In this document: one piece after another, positions 29,901 to 43,503 of the stretch
How the letters are laid out: every line of letters begins with the position of its first letter
How positions within the stretch are numbered: the first letter of the stretch is position 1
Assembly (NCBI GenBank): GCA_030522415.1
Contig: CM060107.1
Span: 48,762,307 to 48,826,306 of the forward strand
Reading direction: 5' to 3'
Origin: Channallabes apus
Taxonomy: Eukaryota; Chordata; Actinopteri; Siluriformes; Clariidae
DNA length: 64,000 nucleotides
Translations under genes and position numbers: made by a program
Notes under the pieces: generated by a model
The model's database searches: none
What the model was told of the DNA's origin: nothing
The model's input: the letters and a program-made list of their open reading frames with translations, nothing else

Positions 29901-32900
29901 CCTCAAATGTGTAGTTGTGTTTCTGATTATAGGCAGCTGTCGTCAGGATCTCTGGTAATAATCGCACCAACAGTACATGACGCAGCACTGTACGAGTGTG
30001 TGGTGTCCAATGAAGCAGGCCGGGACAGCCGAGCCATCCAGCTCACAGTACATGGTGAGCTCCCGTGGTTTTTTGACTGAGCTTGATGATTACATATACA
30101 GTAAGAATGTGACATTACCGTATATCACATCACATTTTATTGATGAGAAACATTTTAAATTCATGAATGGGTGTTCCATTTAGAGGAAAGTAATTAACTG
30201 CGTAATAACTGAACCTTCACCATTTCAACAATCAATAAAACATCACATATACAGTACAGTGTATGCTATATGGTAATACTGTAGTAACATGTTAGACATG
30301 TCTGTTTTTGAAAACAAAGTTGTACACGTAAGCGAGTGTATTCTCTTCTGCAGTGCCACCCGCCATTGCCGATGAGGCTACAGAGGTGCTGGTAAACAGA
30401 CTGTCCCCGGTGGTGATCGGCTGTACTGCATCTGGATTTCCCGCGCCTGTCGTTCACTGGAGCAAAGACGGTATGCGTCTGGCCAAAGAGGGAGAGGGCT
30501 ACAAGATACTGCCCTCTGGTGAGTCTTTCCTTTTTTCGGAAGCATAGGAATGAATGTATGCTGAAAAGGCAAGAGATGTTTTCTGCTTTTAAAGAAATAA
30601 AAAAATTTACAAGTTAGGTCAGTTTTGTTTTTACCCTTAGTTGTAAAGTAAACTGGTGGTGTAATGGTTAGCACTGACGCTTGCACCTCCACGGTCCGGG
30701 TTCGATTCCCGTCTCTGTGCACATGGAGTTTGCATGTTCTCCCCGTGCTTGGAGTCCGGGTACTCCGGTTTCCTCCCACCATCCAAAGATATGCAGGTTA
30801 GGCTAATTGGCATTCCCAAATTGCCCATAGTGTATGAATGAGTGTGTGAGTGTGTGTGCCCTGCGATGGATTGGCACCCTGTCCAGGGTGTACCCTGCCT
30901 CATGCCCTAAATCTCCTGGGATAGGCTCCAGGTCCCCGTGACCCTGAATACAGGATGAAGATGAGTGAGTGAGTGTAAAGTAAATAATTTTAGGTTCAAA
31001 CTAAACTCAATAATACTGTTTGTTTTTGTGTAAACTCTCAGGAGCTCTTGAGATATCTGCTGCAGAATTGATTCACACTGGCCGTTACTCGTGTGTGGCA
31101 AGGAACGCTGCAGGATCGGCTCATCGCTACGTACAGGTCACTGTGCACGGTAATCAGTCTACCCACACATTGTTATTCTTCTAACATTTAATTGTTATTA
31201 ATGTGTGATCTTCCCATCCTTCTATATACAGTGGTGTGAAAAACTATTTGCCCCCTTCCTGATTTCTTATTCTTTTGCATGTTTGTCACACTTAAATGTT
31301 TCTGCTCATCAAAAACCGTTAACTATTAGTCAAAGATAACATAATTGAACACAAAATGCAGTTTTTAAATGAAGGTTTACGTTATTAAGGGAGAAAAAAA
31401 CTCCAAATCTACATGGCCCTGTGTGAAAAAGTGATTGCCCCCCTTGTTAAAAAATAACTTAACTGTGGTTTATCACACCCGAGTTCAATTTCTGTAGTCA
31501 CCCCCAGGCCTGATTACTGCCACACCTGTTTCAATCAAGAAATCACTTAAATAGGAGCTACCTGATACAGAGAAGTAGACCAAAAGCACCTCAAAAGCTA
31601 GACATCATGCCAAGATCCAAAGAAATTCCGGAACAAATGAGAACAAAAGTAATTGAGATCTATCAGTCTGGTAAAGGTTATAAAGCCATTTCTAAAGCTT
31701 TGGGACTCCAGCGAACCACAGTGAGAGCCATTATCCACAAATGGCAAAAACATGGAACAGTGGTGAACCTTCCCAGGAGTGGCCGGCCGACCAAAATTAC
31801 CCCAAGAGCGCAGAGACAACTCATCCGAGAGGCCACAAAAGACCCCAGGACAACATCTAAAGAACTGCAGGCCTCACTTGCCTCAATTAAGGTCAGTGTT
31901 CACGACTCCACCATAAGAAAGAGACTGGGCAAAAACGGCCTGCATGGCAGATTTCCAAGGCGCAAACCACTTTTAAGCAAAAAGAACATTAAGACTCGTC
32001 TCAATTTTGCTAAAAAACATCTCAATGATTGCCAAGACTTTTGGGAAAATACCTTGTGGACCGACGAGACAAAAGTTGAACTTTTTGGAAGGTGCGTGTC
32101 CCGTTACAACTGGCGTAAAAGTAACACAGCATTTCAGAAAAAGAACATCATACCAACAGTAAAATATGGTGGTGGTAGTGTGATGGTCTGGGGTTGTTTT
32201 GCCGCTTCAGGACCTGGAAGGCTTGCTGTGATAGATGGAACCATGAATTCTACTGTCTACCAAAAAATCCTGAAGGAGAATGTCCGGCCATCTGTTCGTC
32301 AACTCAAGCTGAAACGATCTTGGGTGCTGCAGCAGGACAATGACCCAAAACACACCAGCAAATCCACCTCTGAATGGCTGAAGAAAAACAAAATGAAGAC
32401 TTTGGAGTGGCCTAGTCAAAGTCCTGACCTGAATCCTATTGAGATGTTGTGGCATGACCTTAAAAAGGCGGTTCATGCTAGAAAACCCTCAAATAAAGCT
32501 GAATTACAACAATTCTGCAAAGATGAGTGGGCCAAAATTCCTCCAGAGCGCTGTAAAAGACTTGTTGCAAGTTATCGCAAGCGCTTGATTGCAGTTATTG
32601 CTGCTAAGGGTGGCCCAACCAGTTATTAGGTTCAGGGGGCAATTACTTTTTCACACAGGGCCATGTATGTTTGGATTTTTTTTCCTCCCTAAATAATAAA
32701 ACCCCTCATTTAAAAACTGCATTTTGTGTTTACTTGTGTTATCTTTGACTAATAGTTAAATGTGTTTGATGATCAGAAACATTTTGTGTGACAAGCATGC
32801 AAAAGAATAAGAAATCAGGAGGGGGGCAAATAGTTTTTCACACCACTGTATGAGGGGTGTTCTAGTCAAACCAGGATGAATTCAGGATGAAAATTCATTG

Positions 32901-35463
32901 ATGAATTTTATTAATTCAGTGTTGAATGAGTGGAACATCTGATCCTTGAAAATTGACGGATAACTTGTCACCACCTTTGCAAGGGCTCATCTGTCTATGG
33001 GAATTGTATACACAATCATTCGAGAGCGCCACTTGCACATTACAGGAACTCAGCTGGGAGTTATCACCACATCTTTGGTATCCAAGCACTAGTGAAACAC
33101 TGGGATAAGTGCGTTAGTGTAGCCGGGGATTATATAGAGAAATGAAGGGAGTTTTTAACTCTCAGAACTGTTTTCTGTTATTCTGCACAAACAAAATTCC
33201 TGCTTTGACTTGGCTGTTGTTATTGATTGCCTCCTTAATGGTATACTAATTAAACATAATCTGTTGTCATATATTGCTGCCTACCAGAGCCACCAGTGAT
33301 CCAAGCTCACCAATCAACAGTGGATGTGATCCTGAACAACCATGTGACCCTGCCATGTCGTGCCACTGGCACCCCACGCCCCACCATCACCTGGCAAAAA
33401 GAAGGCATCAATATTGTCACCACCGGTTAGAGCTGGTTCTATTAATAACCAGATATCATTATCTTTATTTATTAAGTAATTGATCAAAATCTACTTAAAA
33501 CTGTTCCCTTATTCCATCATTAGGAAGTGATTTTAGTGTTCTGCCCAACGGCGATCTGCAGATCTCACAGGCCAAAGTGGAAGACACTGGTACCTATATG
33601 TGTGTGGCTCAGAATCCAGCAGGCACCGCAGTGGGCAAGACCAAACTTAGGGTGCAAGGTAGGATGGACTGACTAACAACCTCCATATCCACAGCAGTGT
33701 ATTTATTCCTGAAGCATCACTCTTACAGTATCATCATACTCCTTTCTATTCATAGTGCCTCCAGCTATCAGTTCAAAGATCAAGTCCTACACTGTGCCTG
33801 TGGACGGATCGGTGACTCTGCAGTGCGAGACCGAAGGATACCCGATCCCGTCCGTTAGCTGGTACAAAGACGGAAAGCCACTGCCCGAGTCTGTACATCA
33901 ACGTGTCCTCAGCTCTGGATCTCTGCATATCGTTTTCGCCCAACCAGGAGACACGGGCGTATACACCTGCACTGCAGCCAACGTTGCTGGAAGCCTCAGC
34001 CTGGAGATGAGCGTCACTGTCCTGAGTGAGTCGTACACAGAGATAGTTTACAAACCCTTCTGTGAGAGCCAGAGGGAACAAGAGACTGGATGGTTGCATG
34101 AATGCACACGGCTAGCTGGACCAGTCAGAGGAAAGATAGCTAAGAAATGCAGAATAACCCTATAAACTTTTCCTCCTAGTTCCTCCCACCATCCGCAGAA
34201 GTGACCCGGAGCTGTCGGTGGTAGAAAACACTCGCATGGTGTTGTCCTGTGCGGCTGAAGGAGTGCCTCACCCCACCGTGAGCTGGGAGAAAGAAGGCAT
34301 CACCCTCGCTGACACAACTGGAGCTTACACCCTCCTGTCCTCTGGGGAATTGATCCTGCAAAATGCTCAGGTCCGAGAATCATAGATACACTGTGTAATA
34401 AACATGTTAAAATGAAGATGGGATTGACATGTTGTTCTTTCGCCGCACAGCCCGAGGATGCCGGGAGTTACACCTGTGTGGCTACCAGTAGTGTCGGGCA
34501 GGACAGTCAGACGTTCGATCTGTCCGTGCACACACACCCAGCGTTCACGGAGACCCTGGGAGATGTGGCTCTTAACAAGGGAGAGCGCCTGGTACTGGCC
34601 TGTGGAGCCACTGGCATTCCTCCGCCCAAAATCACTTGGGCTTTCAACAATAATATCATCCCTGGTGAGAAAAAGTTTCCATATATTATTGTATATTAAA
34701 TCTAAGCGACTAAATCTATTATGGTATCGCTTCTAAATAGGATTGGTGGAGTAACTAATAGAAGTGCTTGCTTATCATATAATGCCTTGTTCCTGGTTCC
34801 AGCTCATTACAACCATGTGAACGGCCAGAGTCAACTGGTGATCGAGCACGTGAGTAAGGATGACGCAGGGACGTACTCTTGTCTTGCAGAGAACCGAGTG
34901 GGATCCGTCAAATCTTTGGGTTTGGTCTACGTCAAAGGTATCTATACTGGGTCACTAATGGACATATTGGACATTCTGTACATGTTCAACAGCTTATACA
35001 AAACTTTCTTAATATTGAAAACCTGTTGCTTTCTCCTGCATTTTTTACATCCTGCTTGGCTCTCAAGAGCCTCCTATAATAGATGGAGATGTGCATTCAA
35101 ACCATATCGAACCTTTGGGTGGGAACGCCATCCTGAACTGCGAGGTACGCGGAGACCCTCTGCCCACCATCCAGTGGAGCAAGAAGGGCGTTAATGTCCG
35201 CATCAGCAACCGTATCCGGCAGCTGGACAACGGCTCTCTGGCGATCTATGGCACTGTGGTAGTGTAACTCAGCTCTGATTGCTTTTAATCCCTAATACAT
35301 GGTTTGTCAACATGACCTTGCACAGAATTTCTTGCAGTAGGGTCTTACAGATACACTCTTCCTCTTTTCTTTTCTCAGAGTGCGGATGCAGGTAGCTATG
35401 TGTGTGTAGCTATGAATGATGCTGGAGTAGTGGAAAGGACAGTCACTCTCACCTTACAGAGTA

Positions 35464-35501
<38 letters not shown>

Positions 35502-38500
35502 GATTTCAACATCAATGATAAAATTTGTTTATAGGATGGATTCTACCGTCTTGTAGTCCAAGCACATCAACAAGACAAAAACAAAACTTCAATAAAAATA
35601 AACTTTATGTTTTTGTCTTCATCAGGTTCTCCAGTCTTTACAGTGGAGCCTGTGGACATTGTAGCGGATTCAGGTTCCATCGTGGCGCTGAACTGCCAGG
35701 CACAGGGTGAGCCCACACCCGTCATCGAGTGGACCCGGCAAGGCCGCCCGCTACTGAGCAACGACCGCATCACCACACTATCCAACGGCTCCCTGCGGCT
35801 CAGCAGCGCTCAGAAAGAGGACACGGCCGAGTATGAGTGTGTGGCCCGCAACCTGTTGGGCTCGGCTCTAGTGCACGTGGCCCTCACAGTGCGTGGTAAG
35901 ATCGTGCATTAATTACAGTGCGTGTGTTATAATTTGACTCAAGTTACACTTCAGTATTAATTAATTTTACTTGTATTCGTCTTAACCACGGCAGTTCATG
36001 GAGGCTTCTCTGAATGGATGGAATGGGGGGCCTGCAGTGTGTCATGTGGGACTGGAGTACAAAAGAGGCTGAGACGGTGCAACAACCCTCAGCCTGCCAA
36101 CGGCGGCAGGCACTGCTCGGGCTCGGAATTTGAGATCCGCAACTGCCAAGGAAAACCTTGCCCAGGTTAGGCAGTGTAGCTGTCTGATATACTGTTATGT
36201 AGGAACTTCTATCTCACCAAGGCTCATGGATTAAGTCGTATTTGAGCCTTGTGTTGCGCTATGTGTGACTAAATCATATTGTAGATATAAAACAGAGGCT
36301 ACTATTTATGGCTTCTATATCATAAATAGTAATATGACTTAACTTGTTCCAAGAGATAAAACAATTTGCTGTTATTGGATCTGCTTCATGTCTGGTAGAA
36401 TCACATCCCCTGTTCTATTCTCAAAGCAGATTCTGTGAAACATCACCACATTCACATGAGATAATTGTTTACTGTGTGTGTTTGTGTGCAGTGGATGGTC
36501 AGTGGTCAGAATGGACAGAATGGGAGGAGTGTTCTCGTACCTGTGGTCAAGGGAACAGGACGAGGGTGCGAACCTGTAGCAAGCCACCAGCCCAACATGG
36601 AGGCAGGACATGCGAGGGTCGAGCCGTTGAGGTCCTCATGTGCAGCATCAGACCCTGTCCTGGTAAGCAAAGACACATTTATTGTGTCTTCCTCATCCTC
36701 ACGTAATAAAGCCTGTGGTTTTTAGGAGACTAGATAAATAAGGTTTTGGTGCGTTTCTTGCTTCAGCAAGAAGTGCACTATAGAGAGCGAAAAAGAATGA
36801 TCTTTGCATTTGTATACCCATATAAGACCGTACATCTGTGGATTGCGAGCCTTGTATTAGAGTTGCTGGCCCTGTGTGTTTCGTAGTGGCTGGAAACTGG
36901 GCTTCCTGGCTGCCGTGGAGCCCTTGCAGTGAAACATGTGGCAAAGGCATGCAGACCAGAATCAGGCTGTGCAACAACCCACCTCCATCTTTTGGTGGAC
37001 CGCCATGCAGTGGAGCAGACACACAAACGCAAGTGTGCACTGAGAGAACCTGCCCTGGTAAGAACAAAACTACAAAGGGGGAAAAAGAGTTAGAAACAAT
37101 CACGACACAACCAGAAGTTTCTCCTATTTGTAAGCTGACTGTTAAAATTCGACATAAATATCGGTGCAGTTTAATAATTGTGCGACTGCCTTTGGTTTCG
37201 AGTGGATGGAAAATGGTCATCCTGGTTGAGCTGGGGCGCATGCAGCGTTTCCTGTGGAGGTGGAAATAGGCAAAGGACACGCCTCTGCGCAAGCCCCGCC
37301 CCCAAACATGGAGGAAGACAGTGTGAAGGAAATGATGTGCATGTTGACTTCTGCAACAGTGACCCATGCCCTGGTGAGCCTTCGTTTAAAGTCAAATACA
37401 CGCATACAAGCTAATTCCATGTATTTCAGTGGAATAATAAATAATAAAGCCGCACCTCTGTTCCTTTGCCAGTTCACGGTAACTGGGGCCCCTGGAGCAG
37501 CTGGGGCACCTGCAGCCGGACTTGCAACGGAGGTCAAACGCGACGTTACAGAACATGTGACAATCCTCGACCGGCCAGTGGGGGTAGAGCATGCGCTGGG
37601 ACTGACACAGAGATCCAGAAATGCAGCACGTTGAGTTGCCCTGGTAAAACCATTAAAGACAAAATACATCACGCGACAAAAATGATTGCTGCTGGTGGCA
37701 TTTGTGATTTTGGCATGTGAAGTTATTTCTTCTAACTTACTGATTGTTGACTGTGTATGTTTGTGGTCATGCTAGTGGATGGTAACTGGAGTCCATGGCA
37801 GCCATGGGGCGAATGCTCAGTCTCCTGTGGGATAGGAGAACGCACAAGGGTCCGTTTCTGTAACAATCCAGCTCCCACCAACAAGGGCCGCCCCTGCCCA
37901 GGAGACCTCACCCAACTTTCCAGGTGCAACATCCAGCCATGTCCAGGTGAATACAACAAATGGATTTGCATTCATTTTTAATGCTTACCTGATGCTTACA
38001 CTTTTCGAAGTGTGCTTTTTAAATATACACTTGACTATTGCTTTAGGTTAAATGCTGCTCTGCTTTCTCAGGTGGTCCTCAGAAGGCCAGAGGGAACATC
38101 ATCGGCACCATTAACGATGTGGAGTTTGGCATAGCCTTCCTTAATGCAACCATACTCAACAGTCCTGCAGGGGGGAGAGTGATACATGCTACGATCTCCA
38201 ACATTCCCAGGAGTCTGGGTCAGTTTCAGACTATTTTACATACATAATAAAAGTCTGGGAACATTTCGTATAAGACCTAGTGTTAGGAAACTCAGGTCCC
38301 ATGCAGAAGCCAAGTTTGCCACAATAAGTTGTTGTCTGGTTTGATCCGATGTAATTCTTTCCAGGTCCTGGAATGAGGAAACTGATCTCAATCCTGAATC
38401 CCATTTACTGGACCACCGCACAGGAGATCGGCGAGGCAGTGAATGGCTACACCCTTACAGATGGCATCTTCAGACGAGAGACCCAAGTGGAGTTTGCAAC

Positions 38501-40093
38501 AGGTGATTGCAACCAGGACCAGTGCTCATATCACAACATGAATTTGCCTTTGTAATTGGTTGGATGGAGGGGCGGCAGCACAGACACGAGGCAAGGTCTT
38601 ATGGAAAATGGGTAATTTTTTGGGGGGAAAATTGGGAATGAAATGGGTTTAAGGCATGCAGGCACAAGGCTGGTGAGCGATGGTGTCAGACAGAGTGGCG
38701 GAGTGGGCCTGCATGGGCAGCGGCTTCTGCATGCTCCCTAAGCAAGTCCCCCTGCTTTCTTGGCCAATCGGCCCGTCCCAGTTTCCTTTTGGCGCGGTCT
38801 TAGTGGTCCCTTATGTGGAGCACAGCGGCCTATTTTCCCTCTTTGGCGACAGGATTGCGAAGGTTGGCTACATTTTGTGCAATGTCTTTGAAGTCCCTGG
38901 GACGCATTACATCACCCCGCTTGCGTGCCACACTTCCGAATTTAGCGTCCGCTGTGCGACTCTGCTCTCCAGGACTTCGAGCTAAACTCACTGTCTCTTT
39001 TTTATAACAAGGAGAAAGCCCAAGATCCATTAAAGATGATTGTTATCCAGCCATACCCGTTTCGTGTGGCCCCACCCCGCCCCTTTACACACATGCAGTT
39101 GTGGAGGCCGTTCAATTCAGTTTATGTATCGCGCTTCTTTTGTATGGTGATTCATGTATCACCATACTGATGAATCCCAGGAGGCTTAGGCAAGGTACAC
39201 CATGGAAGTCGTGCTAATCCATTGCAGGGCACACACACGTATACACACGTACATGCTTATTCGCATGCTCTGTTCATTATTACTCTCAATGCCCAGAGGA
39301 AACCCACCAAGCACGTAGAGAACATGCAGACTCCATGCACACAGACCCGAGGTGGGAATCAAATCTTGATCCTGGAGGTCGAAGGTGACAGTGCTAACCA
39401 CTACGGCACCATGCTGTCAAATAAATAATATAGAATCTGGATATTTATAAAATTGCGATATTTACTGAATCGCAAAACAAATCGAATCGCCACCTACTGT
39501 AGGTATCGAGGTAATATCCAGTATATGGAGCGCCCTTGTGAATCCCATGTCTAAACAAAAAGCCTTGGAATATGTTTCCAGACGTTTAATTGTGTATATG
39601 TTTATGTATTTGCTTAAGGGGAGATTCTCAGGATGACTCATGTGGCACGAGGTGTAGACTCAGATGGCACTCTGCTGTTGGACATCGTAGTAAATGGACA
39701 CATGCTCCAGCTGCCCTCAAGCACACATATTGGTCTGAAGGTAAACACTAATACTGTACTATACTAATACACTAAATTCTGTAGTGATTTATTACTGTTA
39801 AAAGTATTGACATGATATAATAGCACTACAGTGAAACCTCGGATTACGAGTAACGCGGTTTACGAGTGTTCCTCAAGACGAGCAAAGATTTTTAATAAAT
39901 TTTTACTTTAAAACTGAGCGTTGTCTTGGTCTACCAGTACTGAGTATCATGTATCATGCATGCGCTTCTTGATTTGACGCAGAGCGTCACGTCATCACAA
40001 CTGAGCCAACGGTTTTTCTCTCTCTTGCGCTGCGGGTAATCGTCTCTCCTGCTGGGTCAAAGTGCTCGTCTCTTACTGGTATAATCAACATCC

Positions 40094-40129
<36 letters not shown>

Positions 40130-40203
40130 TTTTCTTTCTCTTGCGCTGCAGAATGTGTGTGTTATGTGTGTGTGCGCGTGTAATTTGACACCACACCGGT
40201 TCA

Positions 40204-40250
<47 letters not shown>

Positions 40251-43200
40251 TCTTTTTCACGTCTTTAGTGTGTGTCAGTGTTTGAGTGTGTGTGTGTGTG
40301 TTATGTGTGTGCGGTGTCAAATTACGCGCGTGCACACACATAACACACACTCCGCAGCGCAAGAGAGAGAAAAACACACATACACACACAGCGCCTGTGC
40401 CCATAAATGTAAACTCTTATCTGTCGGGATTTAGTTTTCCTTTTTTTAAAGGTAAAGTGCAGGTTAATTTGTTTTATTTTTTCTTTATATTTTGTGTTAA
40501 TTGTTTTTATGTTTTTTTTGGGAGGGGCTGTAGAACGAATAATTAGAATTTCCATTATTTCTTATGGGAAAATATGATTTGGTTTATGAGTGTTTTGGAA
40601 TACGAGCCCGCTTCCGGAACGAGTTATGCTCGTAATCCGAGGTTCCACTGTATAATAGCACCCTCTGGCATACCATTTTAGCTGCCTTCGCTGTGAAACT
40701 GAATATGTTTTTTCCACCACAGGACTATACGGAGGATTATATTCAGACAGGTCCCGGGCAGCTGTATGCTCTGTCCACGCGTATGTTCAGTGTAGACAGA
40801 GTGAGCGTGCCCTATTCCTGGAACCATACCATTTTGTACGAGCCCTCCAAAGGAAAGATGCCTTACCTGGTGCAGACGTTGCATGCTTCTTCCATCAGTG
40901 CGCAATACCGCCCTCTAGAGGAGATGCTGGAGTTCACGATATATGCCAGCATTTCCAAGGGTAAGGCACACATTTTCTTTCCCCCTAAACAAAACTGATT
41001 TCATATTATTGCGTCATTACACTCAATTCTCATTGTATGCAGGTGAACGGAGCAACCAGTGTCCCAATGGCTTTGTGCTGGACCCAGCAGGACCATACTG
41101 TGCTGGTACATTTTACACACATGCTGGGTTTGATTCAGCGACACAGTTTAATTGTTGATTGTTAACAAGAAGAGAGCGTATAATTTCTTTCTTTTTTTTT
41201 TTTCAATAAAGATGAGAACGAGTGTGAGGAAGGCAGCCCATGCTCCCATTCCTGCCATAATGCTATAGGCACATACTACTGCTCCTGCCCTAGAGGACTC
41301 ACAATATCTGCTGATGGCAGGACATGCCAGGGTACCAGCTGTCCACATACAACCACATAACACACACACATCGAGCAATTCTTCTGTATGTTGTTCTGAA
41401 TGTCGCCTGAAACCAGGTGGCACTTTTAACTCAGCTTTATTATACACATTACTATACAGTACATATTCTGTAATACACATCAAAGCCAGTGTTAGGGTTT
41501 TCTATAACGATTATCCTTTTACCTATTCCTGTACTGTAGATATCGACGAATGCTCACTGGACGGGCACATGTGTCACGACGGACAAGACTGTGAAAACAC
41601 TATCGGCTCCTACCGTTGTGTGATGCGTTGTGGGCGGGGTTTCAGGAGAACTGCGGATGGCTTGAGCTGTTCAGGTTTATTTTGCTTTAATACGATTCAT
41701 ACATAGATCATTTAAAGCAGATGACTTTTGTTAATGTCTATGTTCTGAAATGCTCATCCATAACATTATTATGTCTTTATTCAATTTAATAAGTTAAAGG
41801 TTAATACTGACTCAGAATTGTACTTTTTTTGACAGATATAAATGAGTGTCAAGAGTCGAACCCGTGCCACCAGCATTGCCTTAACACCATCGGGAGCTTC
41901 CGCTGTGCCTGTGAGCCAGGCTACCAGCTCAGGAACCGCCGCTGCATTGGTCAATCACACACCAGACAACACACACACACACTGTGTAACCTTGGTTCTG
42001 TGATCTCGGGTAACCTCCAGGATATAATCAGTGGAGTTCCTCAGGCTTCTTCAAAAAACAGTTGGATAATATAAGAGAAAATGGGCAGAATACAAGGCAG
42101 TAGATGACAAGGATCTGTCGCCAGATTTGAAGGACAGGATACTCGCAGATCTGAGCGTATTTAAAAGCTTTTATGCAAATCCTGTCTCTCCTGTATGGGG
42201 AACATGTGGTCTGGTGTGTAAGCTGCAGAAAAGAAACACATAGGGGTAGTAATGAAAACAAATTCTGCATCATTTGTCACTAGATGACTTGAATCTCACT
42301 ACAACAAATGTCAATGCAGCCTTTCCTCATGCAGATTTGACTATAACACTCCAGCAGTATGACTAAACAAATGTTTTGTTTCCACCCCCAGACATTAACG
42401 AGTGCAGGCAGAGAGTGTGCCGTTCAGACCAGCAGTGTAAAAACACGCGTGGTGGCTACACCTGCATTGACCTCTGTCCCACTGGCATGACGAAAGGAGT
42501 CAACGGGACATGCATCGGTTAGTGCGTGTCATTATCTTTCCACTAATCCTGATCTTAAACGCTTTGCTCAGATGTGCACATGTTCTCCACAGACATCGAT
42601 GAGTGTCGAGACGGCACGCACCAATGCAGATACAACCAGATTTGTGAGAACACCAGGGGAAGCTATCACTGCACCTGCCCCAGGGGTTACCGCTCTCAGG
42701 GTGTGGGTCTGCCCTGCATTGGTATGTAAAGCTCTCATCACCTGGCTGCTCTGCTGCTGCATTCTGTCCATATGCATCTCATTTTCTATCCATACGCATC
42801 ACTTTGTTACCCTTCGTAATAAACACTCACTCCCTGCTTGCTTGCATTAATGCATTGCTTTGAGTCCTTGATGAATGGCCGAATTCTGTCGATTAAACTA
42901 GTGTGCACAAGGTTCAAATCCAGTTGAGGAAAGGAAATAAGGTAAGTCTGCTCTCATAGCAAGACCAGCACTTCTGTTCTGTCTCTCTTCTTCACTTTCT
43001 TCCTTTAGTGCTTGGGACCTTTCACTTAAATGCACCGCTTTGCTACGGAATGCAAAATAGCAGGCTTATAGAAGGTTTTTTTTAGAAGTATTCAAACATA
43101 TTGGATTAGAGTCCAGTACATCACATAGCCTGCATGGTTGACCACCAATCGGAATTCAAATCCTAACAATGACGCAGGATTCTAATTACAGTGGAACCTC

Positions 43201-43423
43201 GGATTACGAGCGTAATTCGTTCCGGAAGCGGGCTCGTATTCCAAAACACTCGTAAACCAAATTTAATTTTCCCATAAGAAATAATGGAAACTCAAAAAAA
43301 AAACATAAAAATAATTAATACAAAATACAAAGGAAAAATAAAACAAATTAACCGGTACTTTACCTTTAAAAAAAGTTAAAATAAATACAGACAGATAAGT
43401 ATTTCCGTTTGTGCACGCAGGCG

Positions 43424-43503
<80 letters not shown>

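Noticed and set aside
2032..35895. Hemicentin-2 or titin/obscurin-like protein instead of hemicentin-1
   Set aside because: Six TSP1 repeats, G2F, eight EGF and a fibulin-type end together fit hemicentin-1 best.
37217..37672. 151-codon minus-strand frame across TSP1 exons
   Set aside because: It is antisense to two well-supported TSP1 exons and their intron; no family features.
40062..40404. Open frames rich in Cys-Val or Thr-His
   Set aside because: They translate GT/CA microsatellites in a non-autonomous element, not genes. The same holds for frames at 43263-43511 and 56065-56408.
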